A stretch of 64,000 nucleotides of DNA from Pagrus major (taxonomy: Eukaryota; Chordata; Actinopteri; Spariformes; Sparidae), in assembly GCF_040436345.1 (NCBI RefSeq), contig NC_133230.1, positions 21,896,197 to 21,960,196 on the forward strand. Reading direction: 5' to 3'. The translations under genes and the position numbers were made by a program. Position 1 is the first letter of the stretch; every line of letters begins with the position of its first letter. Shown piece after piece: positions 13,251 to 26,600 of the stretch. The notes beneath the pieces were generated by a model, which saw nothing but the letters and a program-made list of their open reading frames with translations, was not told the origin of the DNA and ran no database searches.

Positions 13251-13256
13251 TTTATT
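13251..13256 (-). terminator. Candidate ivd poly(A) signal (AATAAA)
   Basis: Plus-strand TTTATT reads AATAAA on the ivd strand, about 200 nt beyond the stop codon, and is the first canonical hexamer downstream. Further hexamers lie near 12680 and 12474, so a longer 3' UTR is possible. Confidence 0.4.
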
Positions 13257-13458
13257 TTACCTGTCAGCTGGTTAGATCACTGTCCACTCTGAATGATTTC
13301 ATGTGTGTTCTATGTGTCAATTAAGCGGTGATTCTGAAACATTTGATAACAGCAGCTCATACAGTCCATACAGTATAAGGCCCCGGCTGTGAGTAACTGT
13401 GTTCGTCCACGGCAAACCACTCTAACAGTCTTTAGCAATCGCCATTTCTCACTTCGGA

Positions 13459-16400
13459 TTATTTGTACATGGCGTTGAAGGCTCGTCCAATGATGAGCCG
13501 GCGGATTTCACTAGTGCCGGCGCCGATTTCATACAGCTTTGCGTCGCGTAGGTATCTCCCCACGGGGTAATCGTTGATGTAGCCATTCCCACCTGTTGAG
13601 AGGCGACACATAAATTAAAGTTAGTGTGAAATAACAGAGCAGGGTGATGGCACATATGTAGACTTATTTACCTACAAATATCTTCATACTCAAAAAAACA
13701 GTGATTTTATACCACTAAGTTAAGCAAAGCAAAATTTAATAAATGTTTAAATTAGTCAAGATCATCAAAAGGGAAAAATATGAAACAAAACTATGTACAC
13801 TATCTTCCTGGATAAACGGTTACATTCTGTGTACAAAATCCGGGAAAATTCTCCTCCTGACGCCGATGTTAACATCGAACCACTACCTGCATTACATCTC
13901 AAAATTACGTGTAAACCCCAGATGAAATATTCATCAGTCTCATCTCTATGTTGCATCAGTTGTTTTTGCTATAAACTAGATACTCCTGGCTTTAATAAAT
14001 TTAGTTCCAGCTTGAAAATCCTGCACAGGATTTGCTATACTGATAAAATCAAAACAGTCGCCTTTCTTGGCACTTACCCAAACACTGAATACCATCCAAA
14101 GCAACCTGAGTGGCGTTCTCCGCACAATACAGGATCACTCCAGCACAGTCCTGTAATGACAACACAAGTCATCGCAGTCAGTGTGTGCAGTGGTGGGGAC
14201 ACACATGACGTGACAATTTAAGAAAAAGTTATATAAGATGCTGACTTCTGGAGTTCTACGAAATAATACAAATGAATAGAATCAATTAAAGAATAAATTA
14301 AACAACATTTTATTACGATATGAATAGTCAACTACATACATAACATGTACAGTATGACCTTACATACTGTTAATGTTAAAGATATTACTGGTCATTAGTA
14401 AGACTTTCTCCCCCCCCCTCCAATCATCATCAGATTTTGAACTTTTTACTGAATTTTATGGGTAGAAATATTCCAAATGATATGTTGCATGTTGCCATTA
14501 AACCCTTCAACAAACAGTCCAAACAAATAAAATATTTTTCAAGTTATAAGTCTTGAATCAACTGTAATTAACATCGTTGAAGGAGATGCATTCAGATCAT
14601 TTCAAAATCTTCTCTTTTTATTATAAATCACTGACGCAATATTTTTTCTTAAGTTATCTTAAGTTATATTTACAGAAGTTGTAAAAGAAAAACAAATTGC
14701 TGCACACAAATGCAATGACAATATCCATAAATATCCATATAATCACAAATTGTGTTCAACTTTTGTAGTAAAATTTAAATAATCTTAATTTCTAAACTCA
14801 ATGCTGCAGAAGTGGATAAGTGATTCAATTCATTACCATTGCACTGAAGTGTCCTTTGTCACAAGCCCGGGCAACATTGTACACATACTGTCGACAGGAG
14901 CTCAGCCTGGTGTACATGTCGGCCATCTTGCCTTGCATCAGCTTTAGACAGATGACAGAAACCAGTGCGTTACTTTGCGTCAAAGTCAAATTATACTTTT
15001 AAATTCAGGTGTTACATTTTGCAAAGCACACTTTTTGTAACTTTTCAAAATTTGTTTTTTGTGTAAAAGTAAAGATTGAAGGTCAAACCTGAAAGTGTCC
15101 AATCTTCTGTCCGAAAGCCTCTCTGACGTGTAGGTAAGGGATGGAAAAGTCCAAGACTGCCTGCATGATGCTGAACAGGAATGATAAAACAAAAATCTTG
15201 TTCCAGTTCTCACTTATGACTCAATTTAAGTAATGCAAACAACAATAGGCTAAGTAAAATGCTAACACTGCTTGCTCATGTAGATACATGATAACTCAAC
15301 ACGTACAAATTGTTTCACTTGTTTTGACCGGATTCGGGTAACTAAAGGACTTTACTGTATGCACTTACATTCTACATAATGTTCTCACATTTTAAACATT
15401 AAATTCTATTTCTGGTATGAGCTTACCCAATAGGTCCTGACGCCAGCACAAGCCTCTCCAGATCCAAGCCGCTCATCATCACATAAACACCTTTGTTCAA
15501 CGGTCCAAGGATGTTCTCCTCTACAACAGGCAAAAAGAAAAGAAATCAGAAGCCCACTAACAAAGAAATGAGCCAAAACAAACAAAAAATGACATACGTG
15601 GATTCACCTGTTTTTACACATGTGAACATATGGTGGAGTGTGCATTTAAACACAAACCTGGGATTTTACAGTCTTCAAAGATCAGCTCGCAGGTGTTGGA
15701 TCCCCTCATGCCGAGTTTGTCGAGCTTCTGTGCAGTAGAGAAACCTGGCATTCCCTACAAAACACAAACACGATTCTTGTGCCTTAGCATAATTTTGATC
15801 ATATCCCTCCAACAAAATGCGAGGCCGATCCCCACAACAGACCAAATGAGAATACGTAGTCACGAGTCTGGATTTACCTTTTCAACAATGAAAGCCGTGA
15901 TGCCTTTTTGATGGGCTTCAGGATTCGTCTTTGCATAAACAATGAGGACGTCGGCATCTGGTCCGTTTGTGATCCAGAACTTGTTGCCATTCAGAATATA
16001 GTGGTCGCCTGAAGAAAAACGTAAACATAAAACAAAACTTAACAAGGAAGCAAAATAGATGTTACACTGCAGGAAAAACATTTGTCTGGATCCATTGTTA
16101 AATCTTGAGTGAGCACACATTTATAAATGTTCTTCAGAGGTTAAAGACAGAAGTTGTGCAGACCCGAGAGTTTGATTATTTAATAGTTACCTTCTTATAA
16201 AAAGCTTTAGACCATCACATTTCCTGGTTTCCTGATACAAAAATCTTTAGCTGCTAAATTCTCTACTATTTTCACCAGCTAGTCGCTAACTGTGTTTGTC
16301 TGCTGTTTGGTGCTGAACAAAGGTTTTAGGGCTTTTTTGCTGGGAACAGCTCCCTTGCCAACTAAAAAAACAACACTCTGAGAGCAGTGAGGGTGAACCA

Positions 16401-19253
16401 AAAGAGTAAATATTTAGGTCAGACAGCTGAACAATGACTATAACTTAGCATAAAGCTCCATAAAGCCGAGCGAAGCTGCAGTTTCAAGTGATAATTCTCT
16501 GTAGGTTCATCCTAAGAAGTTAGTCCTTCTACACTGTCACATTGTTTTCACATTGTCATTTGATACATTTTTGCCATTGTTGTTCTTTCGCTGGTTTCCT
16601 TGGCTCATGCTCAGCCCACTCTCTCTCCACCTAGTGCAGCTGTATGTCGCAATCACTGACTCTGAGTTCTGGGAGAAAATACAGACTGCTCATCTCTTCT
16701 GAGCAGAATCGGCTAAACCTGCTGCACGTCTGTGTTCCCATACACATTTAAAAAAACTTATGAAGTGTCTAAATCCACCTTGCAGTGGCAAATCTACCAA
16801 GATGAGATGTGAGGTCCTCTTTTCACTGTATACAGACACCAAACTTTATGAGAGTTGATTAGCTGAGGAAATATGGCTCCAAAATGACACAGGCAGATTT
16901 GCAAAAATCCTTCAGAGAAATATCCAAAATTTAAAGATTCTGAATTAAGTTATGTTGTGAGAGAGACGATGAGATGGAAGATGCAAGAGATGGAAAGTTG
17001 TTCTCTGTCCCGACTGCAAAATGAACATCCAAAATAGTTCTCTAATCAGAGCTTGTCAGTGAAGTGATGTGAGATGGTGTAAACTGTCAGAGGATCAGCC
17101 ATTCTCAACCTTGTTGCGTCAGAGGCATTTGGTGAATGTGACATTCAGTGTGAAAATGGCTGAATGCAAACAGTGTTTTTGTCAAACCTTGAGTCAGGAC
17201 AATCCCCATGAAACGACTAATTAATGACTGTGATCATCAGCAGAGCAACCAGAGCATATCATGTAATACTTGATGGTGATACATTTAAGATGGCAGGCCT
17301 ATACTGTGTACATGCATGAGTATTAATATATGAAATTAAATATAAGACAAGCAGTGATTGCAGCAATATACCAGTTTCAGGGTACACCTTGGGATGTTAT
17401 CATGCCAGGTACATTTGTTTATCTACAATCTACTTATCAATGTATTTCATAAACTAAAGACAAGAATGAAATGTTAAAACTACACAAGAGCAATAATGCA
17501 GAGGAATAAATAAATCATACTCGTCTGGTGACCTACCTTGCTTCTTTGCTTTGAGTTTCATGGACACAACATCAGAGCCGGCGTTGGGCTCACTCATGGC
17601 GAGGGCTCCGATGTGCTCTCCTGTCATCAACTGTGAACAGAAAAGACCTCGATGAGAGTGAAGAATTGAATCCATCTTAGGTTGTGGTTTTCTGAATAAT
17701 TTCAAGCAGTTTAGAAGGTAAAGAGTGAGCTGTTTGGTCCTGACCTTTGGCATGTACTTCTCCTTCTGTTTCTCGTTGGCGTGGCGCACCATCTGGTTGA
17801 CACAGAGGTTAGAGTGGGCGCCGTAACTGAGAGCGATGGCCGCGGACACTCGTGACATTTCCTCCATCACAATGACATGATCGAGGTAACCCAATCCTGT
17901 GCCGCCGTACTCGACTGATGGAGATGTAGAGAGTGAATTAATTTAACAGCATTATAAAACAAGACAGCCGCCTCCTGTCTATGCTTTGATTAAACAAATA
18001 AATGAGAACAAGCTTCCGTGTGTCTTACCTGGAGCAGTGATCCCGAGGAGTCCCATCTCGCCCATTTCTGTCCAAAATTCCTGTTGGAGAGGCAACAAAA
18101 CAAGTTACCGGGACAGAAATCCTGCTCTCAGTCTGACAGTAAATTAACAAGTAGAACGACATGACTGTGTCCGAGTGTTTCAACTCACCCGCAATCTTGC
18201 AAATTCATTTTTCTTGTCGATCTCGTCAGCATGAGGTGCAAGTTTTTCTGCACAGAACCTACGAACCGTCTGCCTGAGCTGAGCAAAAGACACAACACAA
18301 ACAAAAGACTTTAAAATAACTCATTTAATTATTCACTGAATAATGATTGCTCTCACTTCCCATTTTCCCTCCTTCATATGCCTGCATGGCAGACTGAGAC
18401 GCTCATAAGCTTTACCTATAAACATATAAGTGTGCTGTTTGGATTGCAGAATGTGTTACAAAGGTATTTCATGATCATTCAGACTGAATCACAGGTATAT
18501 TCAACTTCATAACACCCAGGTCTGGAGGGCAGCCACCTTCATCCAATCAAATCCCTTATATGAACCACACCCCCTGCCCTCCTCCCACACAGTGCCCAGT
18601 GAAGATGACTTTGTGCCAAACGTCACTGACCTGCTGTCGTGTTGCTGCCATTAAATGACCAATCTTAATTGGAGAGCATGTTTGGATGAGCTTTTCACCT
18701 TTCACCCACTTTCCCTCAAGATAAGTGAGCTTGCTATGTTAGCCATCTGGGCTAGCTGTGGTACAACAAGCAGGTTAAAGATATAACTCTGCCAATAGAG
18801 AAATTATAAGTGGCACTTGCTTCAGTGATGAAATTAGTGAAAAGAAAATTAATTTAGACTAACATTATGAAGCTGTGGAGTGCTGGTTAGCTAGGTCGGC
18901 TAATATCAAGGTCTTATCTGCGCCTGTTGGCTGATGTTATGTCATCACGTCATGTGCACAGCTGCCTTAAATAACACTCCTGTTTCTCTGTGAAACTCAT
19001 TAACCATACTGTGACTTATCTTTATTAGAGTGAATTTGGCTCCGTGTCTTCCACCATCTGCTTATATGCACAGATAACACAAGTAAACTTGTGCTGCTTG
19101 TTAGCTAGCTGTGCTGCTAACCTGTATCTGGTCTTCGGTGAGTCCGTTCACAACATCGTCCACCGGGATGGAAGCTCCGGCGCATCCTCTCCTCGCCACC
19201 GCGGGGATGGATAACCTCGAGCCGAGGCGGAGAGCGCTTCTGACGGCAAACAT
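13459..19253 (-). CDS. ivd: Isovaleryl-CoA dehydrogenase, 12 coding exons, complete
   Basis: Mitochondrial FAD flavoenzyme of leucine catabolism; it oxidises isovaleryl-CoA to 3-methylcrotonyl-CoA and passes electrons to ETF. Coding exons in order on the minus strand: 19122-19253, 18189-18278, 18029-18080, 17745-17914, 17537-17630, 15878-16008, 15658-15754, 15427-15520, 15089-15170, 14837-14941, 14078-14150, 13459-13592. The sum is 1254 nt (417 aa plus TAA), close to the length of human IVD. All junctions are GT-AG and in frame. The N-terminus ([15 protein letters not shown]) is arginine-rich without acidic residues, as in a mitochondrial presequence. Recognisable blocks are [20 protein letters not shown] (about 160), [12 protein letters not shown] (about 190), [14 protein letters not shown] (about 240), [11 protein letters not shown] with the family's catalytic Glu at about 277, and GNGYINDYP...[12 protein letters not shown] near the C-terminus. 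Exon count and order match the human gene. Identification is secure; only the UTR limits are unknown. Confidence 0.97.
19122..19253 (-). other. ivd: ivd first coding exon with start codon and presequence
   Basis: ATG at 19251-19253 (CAT on the plus strand). The 44 codons encode the mitochondrial presequence followed by [16 protein letters not shown], which matches the start of mature IVD proteins. The exon ends at a CAG|GTTAGC donor. The exon and its upstream flank are relatively CpG-rich. Confidence 0.92.
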
Positions 19254-19480
19254 GATTGGTAAAACAGGAGGAAATACCAGAGGTTGTCACGGTGGCTGTT
19301 TGTCTGACCCCGGCAGAGCTGCTCCTCAGCACAGAGTAAGAAATAGGTCTCACTCTGCTTCTACAACCAGCGGCACACTTCTTCTTCTGCTCTCTGCGGA
19401 TTGGCGCATGAGCGCCGCCTGCTGGACTGGGGTGACTTTGTCCCAGCACGGAGTTACGCCATGGCCATAACAAAGGGGAG
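19254..19480 (-). promoter_or_regulatory. Probable ivd promoter/5' UTR with a CCAAT box
   Basis: This is the sequence immediately upstream of the ivd start codon. It is moderately CpG-rich, and on the minus strand it carries a CCAAT motif (plus-strand ATTGG at 19400-19404) about 150 bp from the ATG, next to a GC-rich GGCGCATGAGCGCC stretch. No TATA box is evident. Assigning it as the promoter is an inference from position and composition. Confidence 0.45.
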
Positions 19481-19583
19481 ATGATGTGTAAACCTACCCA
19501 TGAACAAACACATTTCCACCAGTTTAAGAAAAAAACTAGAAGAAAATTAAACCTGATGGATAAAATCTTCCCATTTTAAAGAA

Positions 19584-19684
19584 CCATGAGATAAAAAAGT
19601 TGAAATTATGAGATAAAAAGTCAAAATTATGAGATAAAAAAATCACAACTATGAGATTAAAAAGTAATTATGAGATACAAAAAT
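19584..19684. repeat. Short tandem array of ATTATGAGATAAAAAGT-type units
   Basis: About five diverged copies of a unit of roughly 18-21 bp (AAATTATGAGATAAAAAGTC), just upstream of the ivd start region. Arrays of this unit are familiar from other fish genomes. Confidence 0.8.
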
Positions 19685-21739
19685 CCACGTTTATGTCAAA
19701 TGATCTCAATTGGACTTGTGGAAATAGGCCTCCATACCAGCCTGATCAGAGGGAATCCGTCTCTTATGGACAAGCGCACACACTTGAGCTTCATCTAGTT
19801 GGACCACAGGGATTTTCACCTGAGAAGAAGGCTTCTGGCAGCACGCAGGCGGCCTCGAATGTGGCCCTGGGCTCTGGTGTAAGCCACCAGATCAGGGCTG
19901 ACTCTCTGTTGGTCGGCCCCTGCTGAGGGAAGGGGCCAGAGGCTGAGGGTCCCCGGAGCTGAATACTGATGTGAGCCTTAAAATAGCCTATACAGCATCT
20001 CATCTGCAGGATTTTGTGATGATTAATGATTATCGTGCTTGACTTTTACTATCTACACATCAACGTTGGTCTCTGGATAACATTTCATACATACTCCCTA
20101 TAAAACTTTACTTACTAAAGAAAATGGCATGATGAAAACAAGCCACTTCATTCACTATAGTGAATGAGTGAACACCTCATCATTGATTGTAACTATTTCA
20201 GCATTAGGATATATCAGTTATAATTGTGTCCACGCTGTCCTCCCTCCAGCTTGCAGTCCTCATCCCTGAAAATAACAAACCTCAGAGCCTACAGCACCTG
20301 ATAAAGGGAGGTACCTGAACCGATGTCCACCAACAGGTCACCACTCACATCAGGTGAGACTCTGACAAACTTTTGAATTACAGCCTAAAACTCCCATTCT
20401 TTATCTTAAAGGTTTTCCCTGTAATGGCACTATGGAGCAATATTTTCAAGAACCCTTTTTGATTGTATCTCAGACTCGACGAGTGTGAGCATGATAATGC
20501 ACATGCCACAACGGTGAACACATTTTTTCCACATACTCTACCAAGGGATTAGGCAATTTCACTGACTGACAGCTGGTGGCAGTAATTTGCCAAGGAACTT
20601 AGCAAGGTACAAGCAAACATGGACGTGATCAATACAGGTTTGAAAATATTTTAAAAAAATCAGCTCTTTTCAGAAAAAGGGAAATACTTTTGTTAGGTGT
20701 CAGTGTAAACTTACACCGCATTTGTATACAAGAAAAACAAACAAGTGTTAAAAAGGTCAGTACTTTGCCGTCAGAGGAAAATCCACTCACCAGACCTTTA
20801 CTTCCTGAAGGGCCAAAGTGACCTGCTGATGCTGATGCAGACAAAATCAACCATAAATGTAACTTTGCTGAAAGTTCTTCCATATTTGACAGCGGCTGTT
20901 AGCCAATTTCACGAACTTCTCAAGGCGTTCCCTAAATTTCACATCAGCATTCTGGTTTTAAACTCTGGCAGAGGACAATCAAACTTTTGTTCTGTCTTCA
21001 AATATTTGCAATCACATGTTTCCATATCTAAGACATGACCTCTGTTGCTTATTTTCCATCCTATAAACCACACCCAATGGCCCTCTTGACTCAACGCCAA
21101 AGTCAGCAAGGCTGGATTACCAACAGGTAACTGCAGCCGGGTTGTTGTCCGGGTTTCTCACAAAAAAGTCATTTGTCAGCTTCTCTGCCCTTTCCGTACT
21201 GATGGCAAGGAGATGAGGAAGTTTGTGCATCTATATTCTCATGTGTGGACTGTCTACGATGGCTACGTGTGTAGTTTTTTGGCTCTTTAAACACTGTATT
21301 ATTATTTCTATATTTTGCTCTGTTAATCCACAGATTTCACAGATGTATATTCCGCGGGACTCTTTAATCTGAAATGTTGGGTTAATTAAACAAGCACCAG
21401 CTCTGTTACAACAGGATACTCTATAAGGACCATACATAGGCTGTTACAATAATAGTTTTTCACTTCATGATTATTGTGGCTGAAAGAATTCACTTTCGTT
21501 CATTTATCGTGATATCTAGAAGATTTGAAGAAAAAAAATGCTTGGACAAATTCATCTTTAACTTTATTTATTGTGTATTTCTTCATCTTTTGGCAAATAA
21601 ATTACACTCAAAATACAAGTAGAGAGAGTCTGTAACCAAAACAATTACACTTAGGGACTTTTGGCAACTAGAGGTAAGGTACGATACGGTAAGGTAAGCC
21701 ACCTACTATGACGAAGAGAACACATAAAGAAATGAGTTA

Positions 21740-21845
21740 AGAGGCAGTGTGTATTAGTAGTGTTTTTAACACAATATCGATATTTCATTAAAAAGATATC
21801 ATGATTATCATCAATACCGTCATATTCCGACACCCCTAGACCATA
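21740..21845. repeat. Degenerate repeat with ATATCGATA and GACACCCCTAG end
   Basis: CACAATATCGATATTTCATT...ATCAATACCGTCATATTCCG...ACACCCCTAG resembles the end of a common teleost DNA-transposon-derived repeat. Confidence 0.35.
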
Positions 21846-21861
21846 CCACTGCTTTTGCATA

Positions 21862-22090
21862 TGAAGTCAAGTCCTTTATTTGCCATATGCACAACAATTA
21901 CAATGAAACAGGCACTGGCAATCAAGTTTATGTTCTCAAGCTCCCTCCAGAATACTTACACTCATACAAAATGTAGGCTATAGAAAGAAAAGTGAAATGA
22001 CGAAAAGAGAATCTAAGACAAAGACAAAAAATACTGCAAAAGTTAAAACATATAAAATAAGATAATACAAATAATAATACAAATACTAAT

Positions 22091-22129
<39 letters not shown>
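21862..22129 (+). repeat. Interspersed repeat ending in an (AAT)n tract
   Basis: AAGTCAAGTCCTTTATTTGC...CACAACAATTACAATGAAAC and so on, passing into AAT repeats (22095-22129) directly before the palindrome at 22133. It probably represents the 3' part of a retroelement with a microsatellite tail. Confidence 0.45.
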
Positions 22130-22132
22130 TTG

Positions 22133-22240
22133 GAAACTATGAAAGTTGAATTATGTATTATTTGTATTATTATTATTATTAATAATAATAATAATAATAA
22201 TAATACTACAAATAATACATAATTCAACTTTCATAGTTTC
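22133..22240. repeat. 108-bp near-perfect palindrome with AAT/ATT centre
   Basis: The 34-nt arms 22133-22166 and 22207-22240 are exact reverse complements (outer end GAAACTATGAAAGTTGAATT). The 40-nt centre is ATT units followed by AAT units and is itself largely self-complementary. The DNA or RNA could fold into one long hairpin. Confidence 0.9.
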
Positions 22241-22954
22241 AAAATCAGCCAAACATGAAGCTGACAGATATTTCAGTTTACTTTTATAATAGGTATAAAG
22301 GCACACTGAGATTAAATATCACCTTTCAAATGAATATGTGTTGTAATAGCTGAGTCACCGCAGTGACTGTAAGTGAACATTTGTTTTTTCCTGACGCACA
22401 GTTAATCATCCAGTTTCACACCTTCTTTCCTCTTAGTGGTGACTGTTTCTGGTCAGGATCTGTCTGTCAGCAGTGAAGCCGCACAGCAGCGCCCCTTCCT
22501 GGACAACGACGACACGATAATAAAGACTTTTTGAATTTTTTGAAGTTCAATTTTGAATTTGGACTTCCTCTTTATGTCGCCAGATTTAAATAACGACACG
22601 GCTTCGTCAAATGCCCAAATATTTCTTTTTATTTTGAAAGTCCGCACACTGTTTATTAGAGGAATCAAGTTCGCATTAAGCTACATTTGGGTTTGCATTT
22701 GAAATGACACTATTTTGTGTATTTAAGCCACATTTGGGAGGCTTGACTGTAGATATACTTGGCTGCAGCGGCTAAAACAGAATCGTCTTTGTGTATCCGA
22801 TGGTTCGTTTGGATTTAAATGTTTAATTCAGGGTCGTGTTCATGTGAAACAAAGGGAAATGTGCAGGCTCCCAGTTTGAAAACTTAACCTGTCAGCTGGT
22901 TTAAATGTTCAGTCAGGAAGTGAGAGACTCAAGGCGGAAGATAATAAACCCTGT

Positions 22955-23660
22955 ACACTGGTGTAGTGCGCCGGCGCGCGTGTGTAAACCGCGTAGGAGC
23001 GAGAGCCACACTGCCAGCAGAGAGGGGTTCCCCTTTCCAACAGTGCGCACGGAGCACAGAAGCTCACAGAGGCTGTTTAGTGTGTGAAAACTCGGACAAC
23101 AAACAACAAGGAAGTCCCTCAGAGGATCGACTGACCGCTTCAACTCAAACTGCGCTTCTGAAAGTGAAATGACCAGATTTGAAGGTTAAAGCGAATCGGC
23201 TTTTGCGCCTCTCGTCGTGCGTCCTCGCGACGGATTTCGATCTCCAATGCCCAAAGAGTGCAGGAGGAAGACCTCCAAAGACTCCGGGATTTCTGGAATA
23301 AACGAGGGCTCGCGTTTAGAGCGGAGAACCGCTGGGAAGTCCTCCGAGATATGCGATGATCTCATTCAGAAAGCCGCTCAAATCGCGCCGTCGTCCGCAA
23401 CCGGAGCGCCCGCTGTGATGGATGCGCGCCGGGTACCTCAGGTCACCATCACCCCGGAGGGGGGCGGCTGCTCCCGGGAGATGCAGCAGGAGGACTGGGA
23501 GGATGTGGTGGACGGTCCCTTGCGCAGGAAACTGTCCAACTCTTCTATATCCTCCACCGGGTCCTCTGCTGTGGAGTCCGAGGATGATTTACTGAGTGAC
23601 AATGAGAGCAAGAGCAAGGGCATCATCACTCTGGAGCATCTGGGGGACACTGGAGAGGTG
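22955..23660 (+). promoter_or_regulatory. CpG-rich start region of itpka
   Basis: CpG density rises sharply from about 22970 (GCCGGCGCGCGTGTG) through the end of coding exon 1. This is the pattern of a vertebrate CpG-island promoter overlapping the first exon. The 5' UTR probably lies between about 23000 and 23246. No TATA box was seen at a convincing spacing. The role is inferred from composition and from its position just before the itpka start codon. Confidence 0.5.
23247..23657 (+). other. itpka: itpka coding exon 1, divergent N-terminal region
   Basis: 137 codons ending at GAG|GTGAGT. The first 95 residues (starting [14 protein letters not shown]) do not visibly resemble the proline- and alanine-rich F-actin-binding N-terminus of mammalian ITPKA. 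The serine-rich and acidic block that follows is conserved. It is separated from exon 2 by an intron of about 5.9 kb, the longest in the gene. Confidence 0.85.
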
Positions 23661-26600
23661 AGTCAAGGCTGTTATATAGAGGGATATCAAAGTGGGTGAG
23701 TTTTCAAGGGTCACTGGCAGGTTTATCAGTGAATCATTGCACTGTAGTTTTACAGAATGTTTAAAATAATTCAAAGCGTTATGTCCACATGGAGACTCCT
23801 GGGACGAAACCATTTCATATGTCCATCTGTGGCCTCCTGATAGTGTTTTCACATCAGCATCCCCCATAATTACCAAGTTACAGTAAAGAGCTGATGTTTT
23901 GAAAACAAGAAACAGTGGAGCACAGCAGCAGTCAGCAAACTACTTCCTCACTGGAGACCTGTGGGATCTCTCGGACTGCACGGAGGAGCCGATTACACTG
24001 TTTGCGTTTGTTCAAAGTTTGTTTTAAACTAATCTCATAAGTCAGATCTGCAGCGGGAAACGTCTCGTGGGAAATTAGTCACTTCTACATTCTTGTGTCT
24101 GTTCTGCAATCTACAGACGTTGTTTTAAAGATGTGGGAGATTTCAGTTAGAGTGAAATGTAAAAAGAAAGATTAAACAAGCTGCCAGAGAGCACAGGATC
24201 ATCTTCAGGAAATGAGACTGAAATCACATTATCTCTCCTTATGTTTGATGGCTTATCAGAGACTCTCACATCACCTTAATGATCCAAGGTGCAGTGAACT
24301 CGAACCAACACGGAGAAGCTGCAGAGAGCCTTTGTCTGAGCTGTTTTTTTCTTTTACAAATGATTCATGCCCATGTTACGCACGTTAATAATGCATAAAA
24401 GTGCATCTGTTGCATGTTAAATGTCAGATCAACAAGTCACTCTATGTTTTGTCAACCCTGACCTTTATTACTCCTGTGCGTCCCTCCCTCAGCACACACT
24501 AGTGTTGAAGGACCGGCCTTCAGTTCAGTGCCGAGGGTGGAAATTTGTTTGACATTCTTGGCTGATAAAGTCGTTCAGAAGCACACATTTTCAAGTTTTA
24601 CATCTAGATTTGGACCGAGGGCCGTATATTTGTACAGCTGCGGAGCTTTTATTCGACTCTCTGCATGTGATTCGTGGGGAAGTCGACTGAGATCTCAGTG
24701 AGTCACCTTTTTGGTTTCTCCAGCTAACAACAGAATCTGCTTTTTGTCTCCACTGTCACCACGTTACTCACTCGGTGTGTGTGTGTGTGTTTTTATGGTG
24801 CTATCACTTCTCTCTGCCTTCTCCATACAAGGCCTGTGGCTGTCACTTTCTTTTAAACAGACTGAATACACATTGCCTGTTAAGCCTGGAAGGAAAGAAG
24901 GAGGGTGTAGGTTAATTTATTTTTTAAGCGTCTGCTGAATGTAACATTGTCCAGCTTTCCAAAATAAAAGTCCAATCTAGCTCTTCATTAGCTCTAAAAG
25001 ACATGGTAGGTTAAATGGAAATATGTTGGTTGTGTCACCTCTGAAAATAGCCACTTTTTATGCTTCTGCTCCTCCAGCCTACACATCAGCCCACGCACAC
25101 ACACACGCTCACACACACAAACACACAAAGTACAGCGACGGCTAACATGCCATTGTGTAATCATGTTCTTTTGTGGTCAGTCACCAATTTGAGCTCTGGC
25201 CTTTGACATTTAATGAAGAACCACATCAGGAAGTCAGAAACACTTGAGTATCAGCACTTGGCTTTGGAGCGTAGCTTTTTCTTCGCAGTGCACATTAAAG
25301 TGCTTTCTAATGGAAATGCAGCAGAGGAGAGAACAAACAAACAGGCAACAGAATTGATGTTATAAATCTTTCATTGGTTTACATCCCATTAGCACTTCAA
25401 GATGACAGTACTGCTTTCTTCACATGGCAGGTATGAGTTAGCAACCTGGCTGAGTGAGTCACATCTTCTCACTCATGCTCTCCTCGGCCCCTGGAAACGC
25501 ATCGATGGAAATCGGCGAAGTTGGCTTTCAGGGGGCTGTGTTTTCAGCATCGCGATCGAGGAGTCTGACTGCTCAGATCAGCGTGGTGCTGTGTGAGTGT
25601 GTCATACACACACAACGGGTCTGGCGTGACAAAGAAAATGTGTGTCTGACAGCACAAAAAGCGAGTGTGGAGGGTGTCGATCCTAGAAGCAGGTTCCTTT
25701 TCATACGGGAGAGTTTATTTATTGCATTTCTTAGTTTTAAGCAGCATGTCACTCACAAACAACACGCTCTCATGTATCCAAGAACCCTTAAAAACTAAAT
25801 CATGGAAAATCAGACAGACTTCTCTTCTAGATTGCTCATGGAAATAAAAGCCATTGATGTGTTTGTGATGTGATACTGGAACGATATATGTGCAGCCCTA
25901 ACTCATATCATTTTTTCTTTCCTGACACCGATTCCGATACCTGAACTTTGTGTATTTGCCGATACTGCGTACTGATCTGATGCCAGCAAAAATAAGTTAA
26001 AAGTTACTCGCGTCGTAAACAGTCTGTAGAGTTTCATACAGGGAGTCTCATTTTGTGTAATAAATTACATTTTGAATCGTCGCATAGATTCAGATTCTAG
26101 TTTTGGGATCAGAACAACACTATTCCAGACCAAAGGACACACGTTCATTTGGTACAGACCCAAGAAAAATCACACCATGTTCATTTTTGGTATTTCTTCA
26201 GTGGAAAAGAAAAGCATAACTTTGCATTCTTACGAAAATCATGACTCATATCACAATCGCAATATCTGTTGAACTAATCACATTATGATTTTTCTTTTTG
26301 CAAATCGTTCAGCGTTAATTACGGTTAAGGTTCCTGAGTGTTTCTATTTTCTGACACTTTTTACTCTTGCTTCTCTGCATTTAAAAGGGAATATCGTACT
26401 TTTCATTCCCCTACATTTACCAGGACAGGTGTAGTTACCCAGTTACTTTTAAAATTAAGATTCTACATTAAAAACCGTATGATAAGTTTATAGAATACAA
26501 TTAACTATTAGACCTTAAACCAGTGTTCATAAAAAAGTGTGGTGTCAGCTGTCTGATTTGTTTAAGATGTTAAAGAGCCAAAGAGTTCAAATTATCCAAT

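Larger units (their letters stand above)
19481..22954. other. Divergent ivd-itpka spacer
   Basis: No exon recognised. It contains the 19584-19684 tandem array, degenerate repeats at 21740-21845 and 21862-22129, and the palindrome at 22133-22240. Regulatory elements for both genes may lie here, but none can be picked out from sequence alone. Confidence 0.55.

Noticed and set aside
13793..14221. 142-codon plus-strand open frame across ivd exon 14078-14150
   Set aside because: It is antisense to a securely identified ivd exon and has no similarity of its own.
19111..19470. 119-codon plus-strand open frame at the ivd start
   Set aside because: It is antisense to the ivd first exon and its GC-rich 5' flank, with no similarity of its own.
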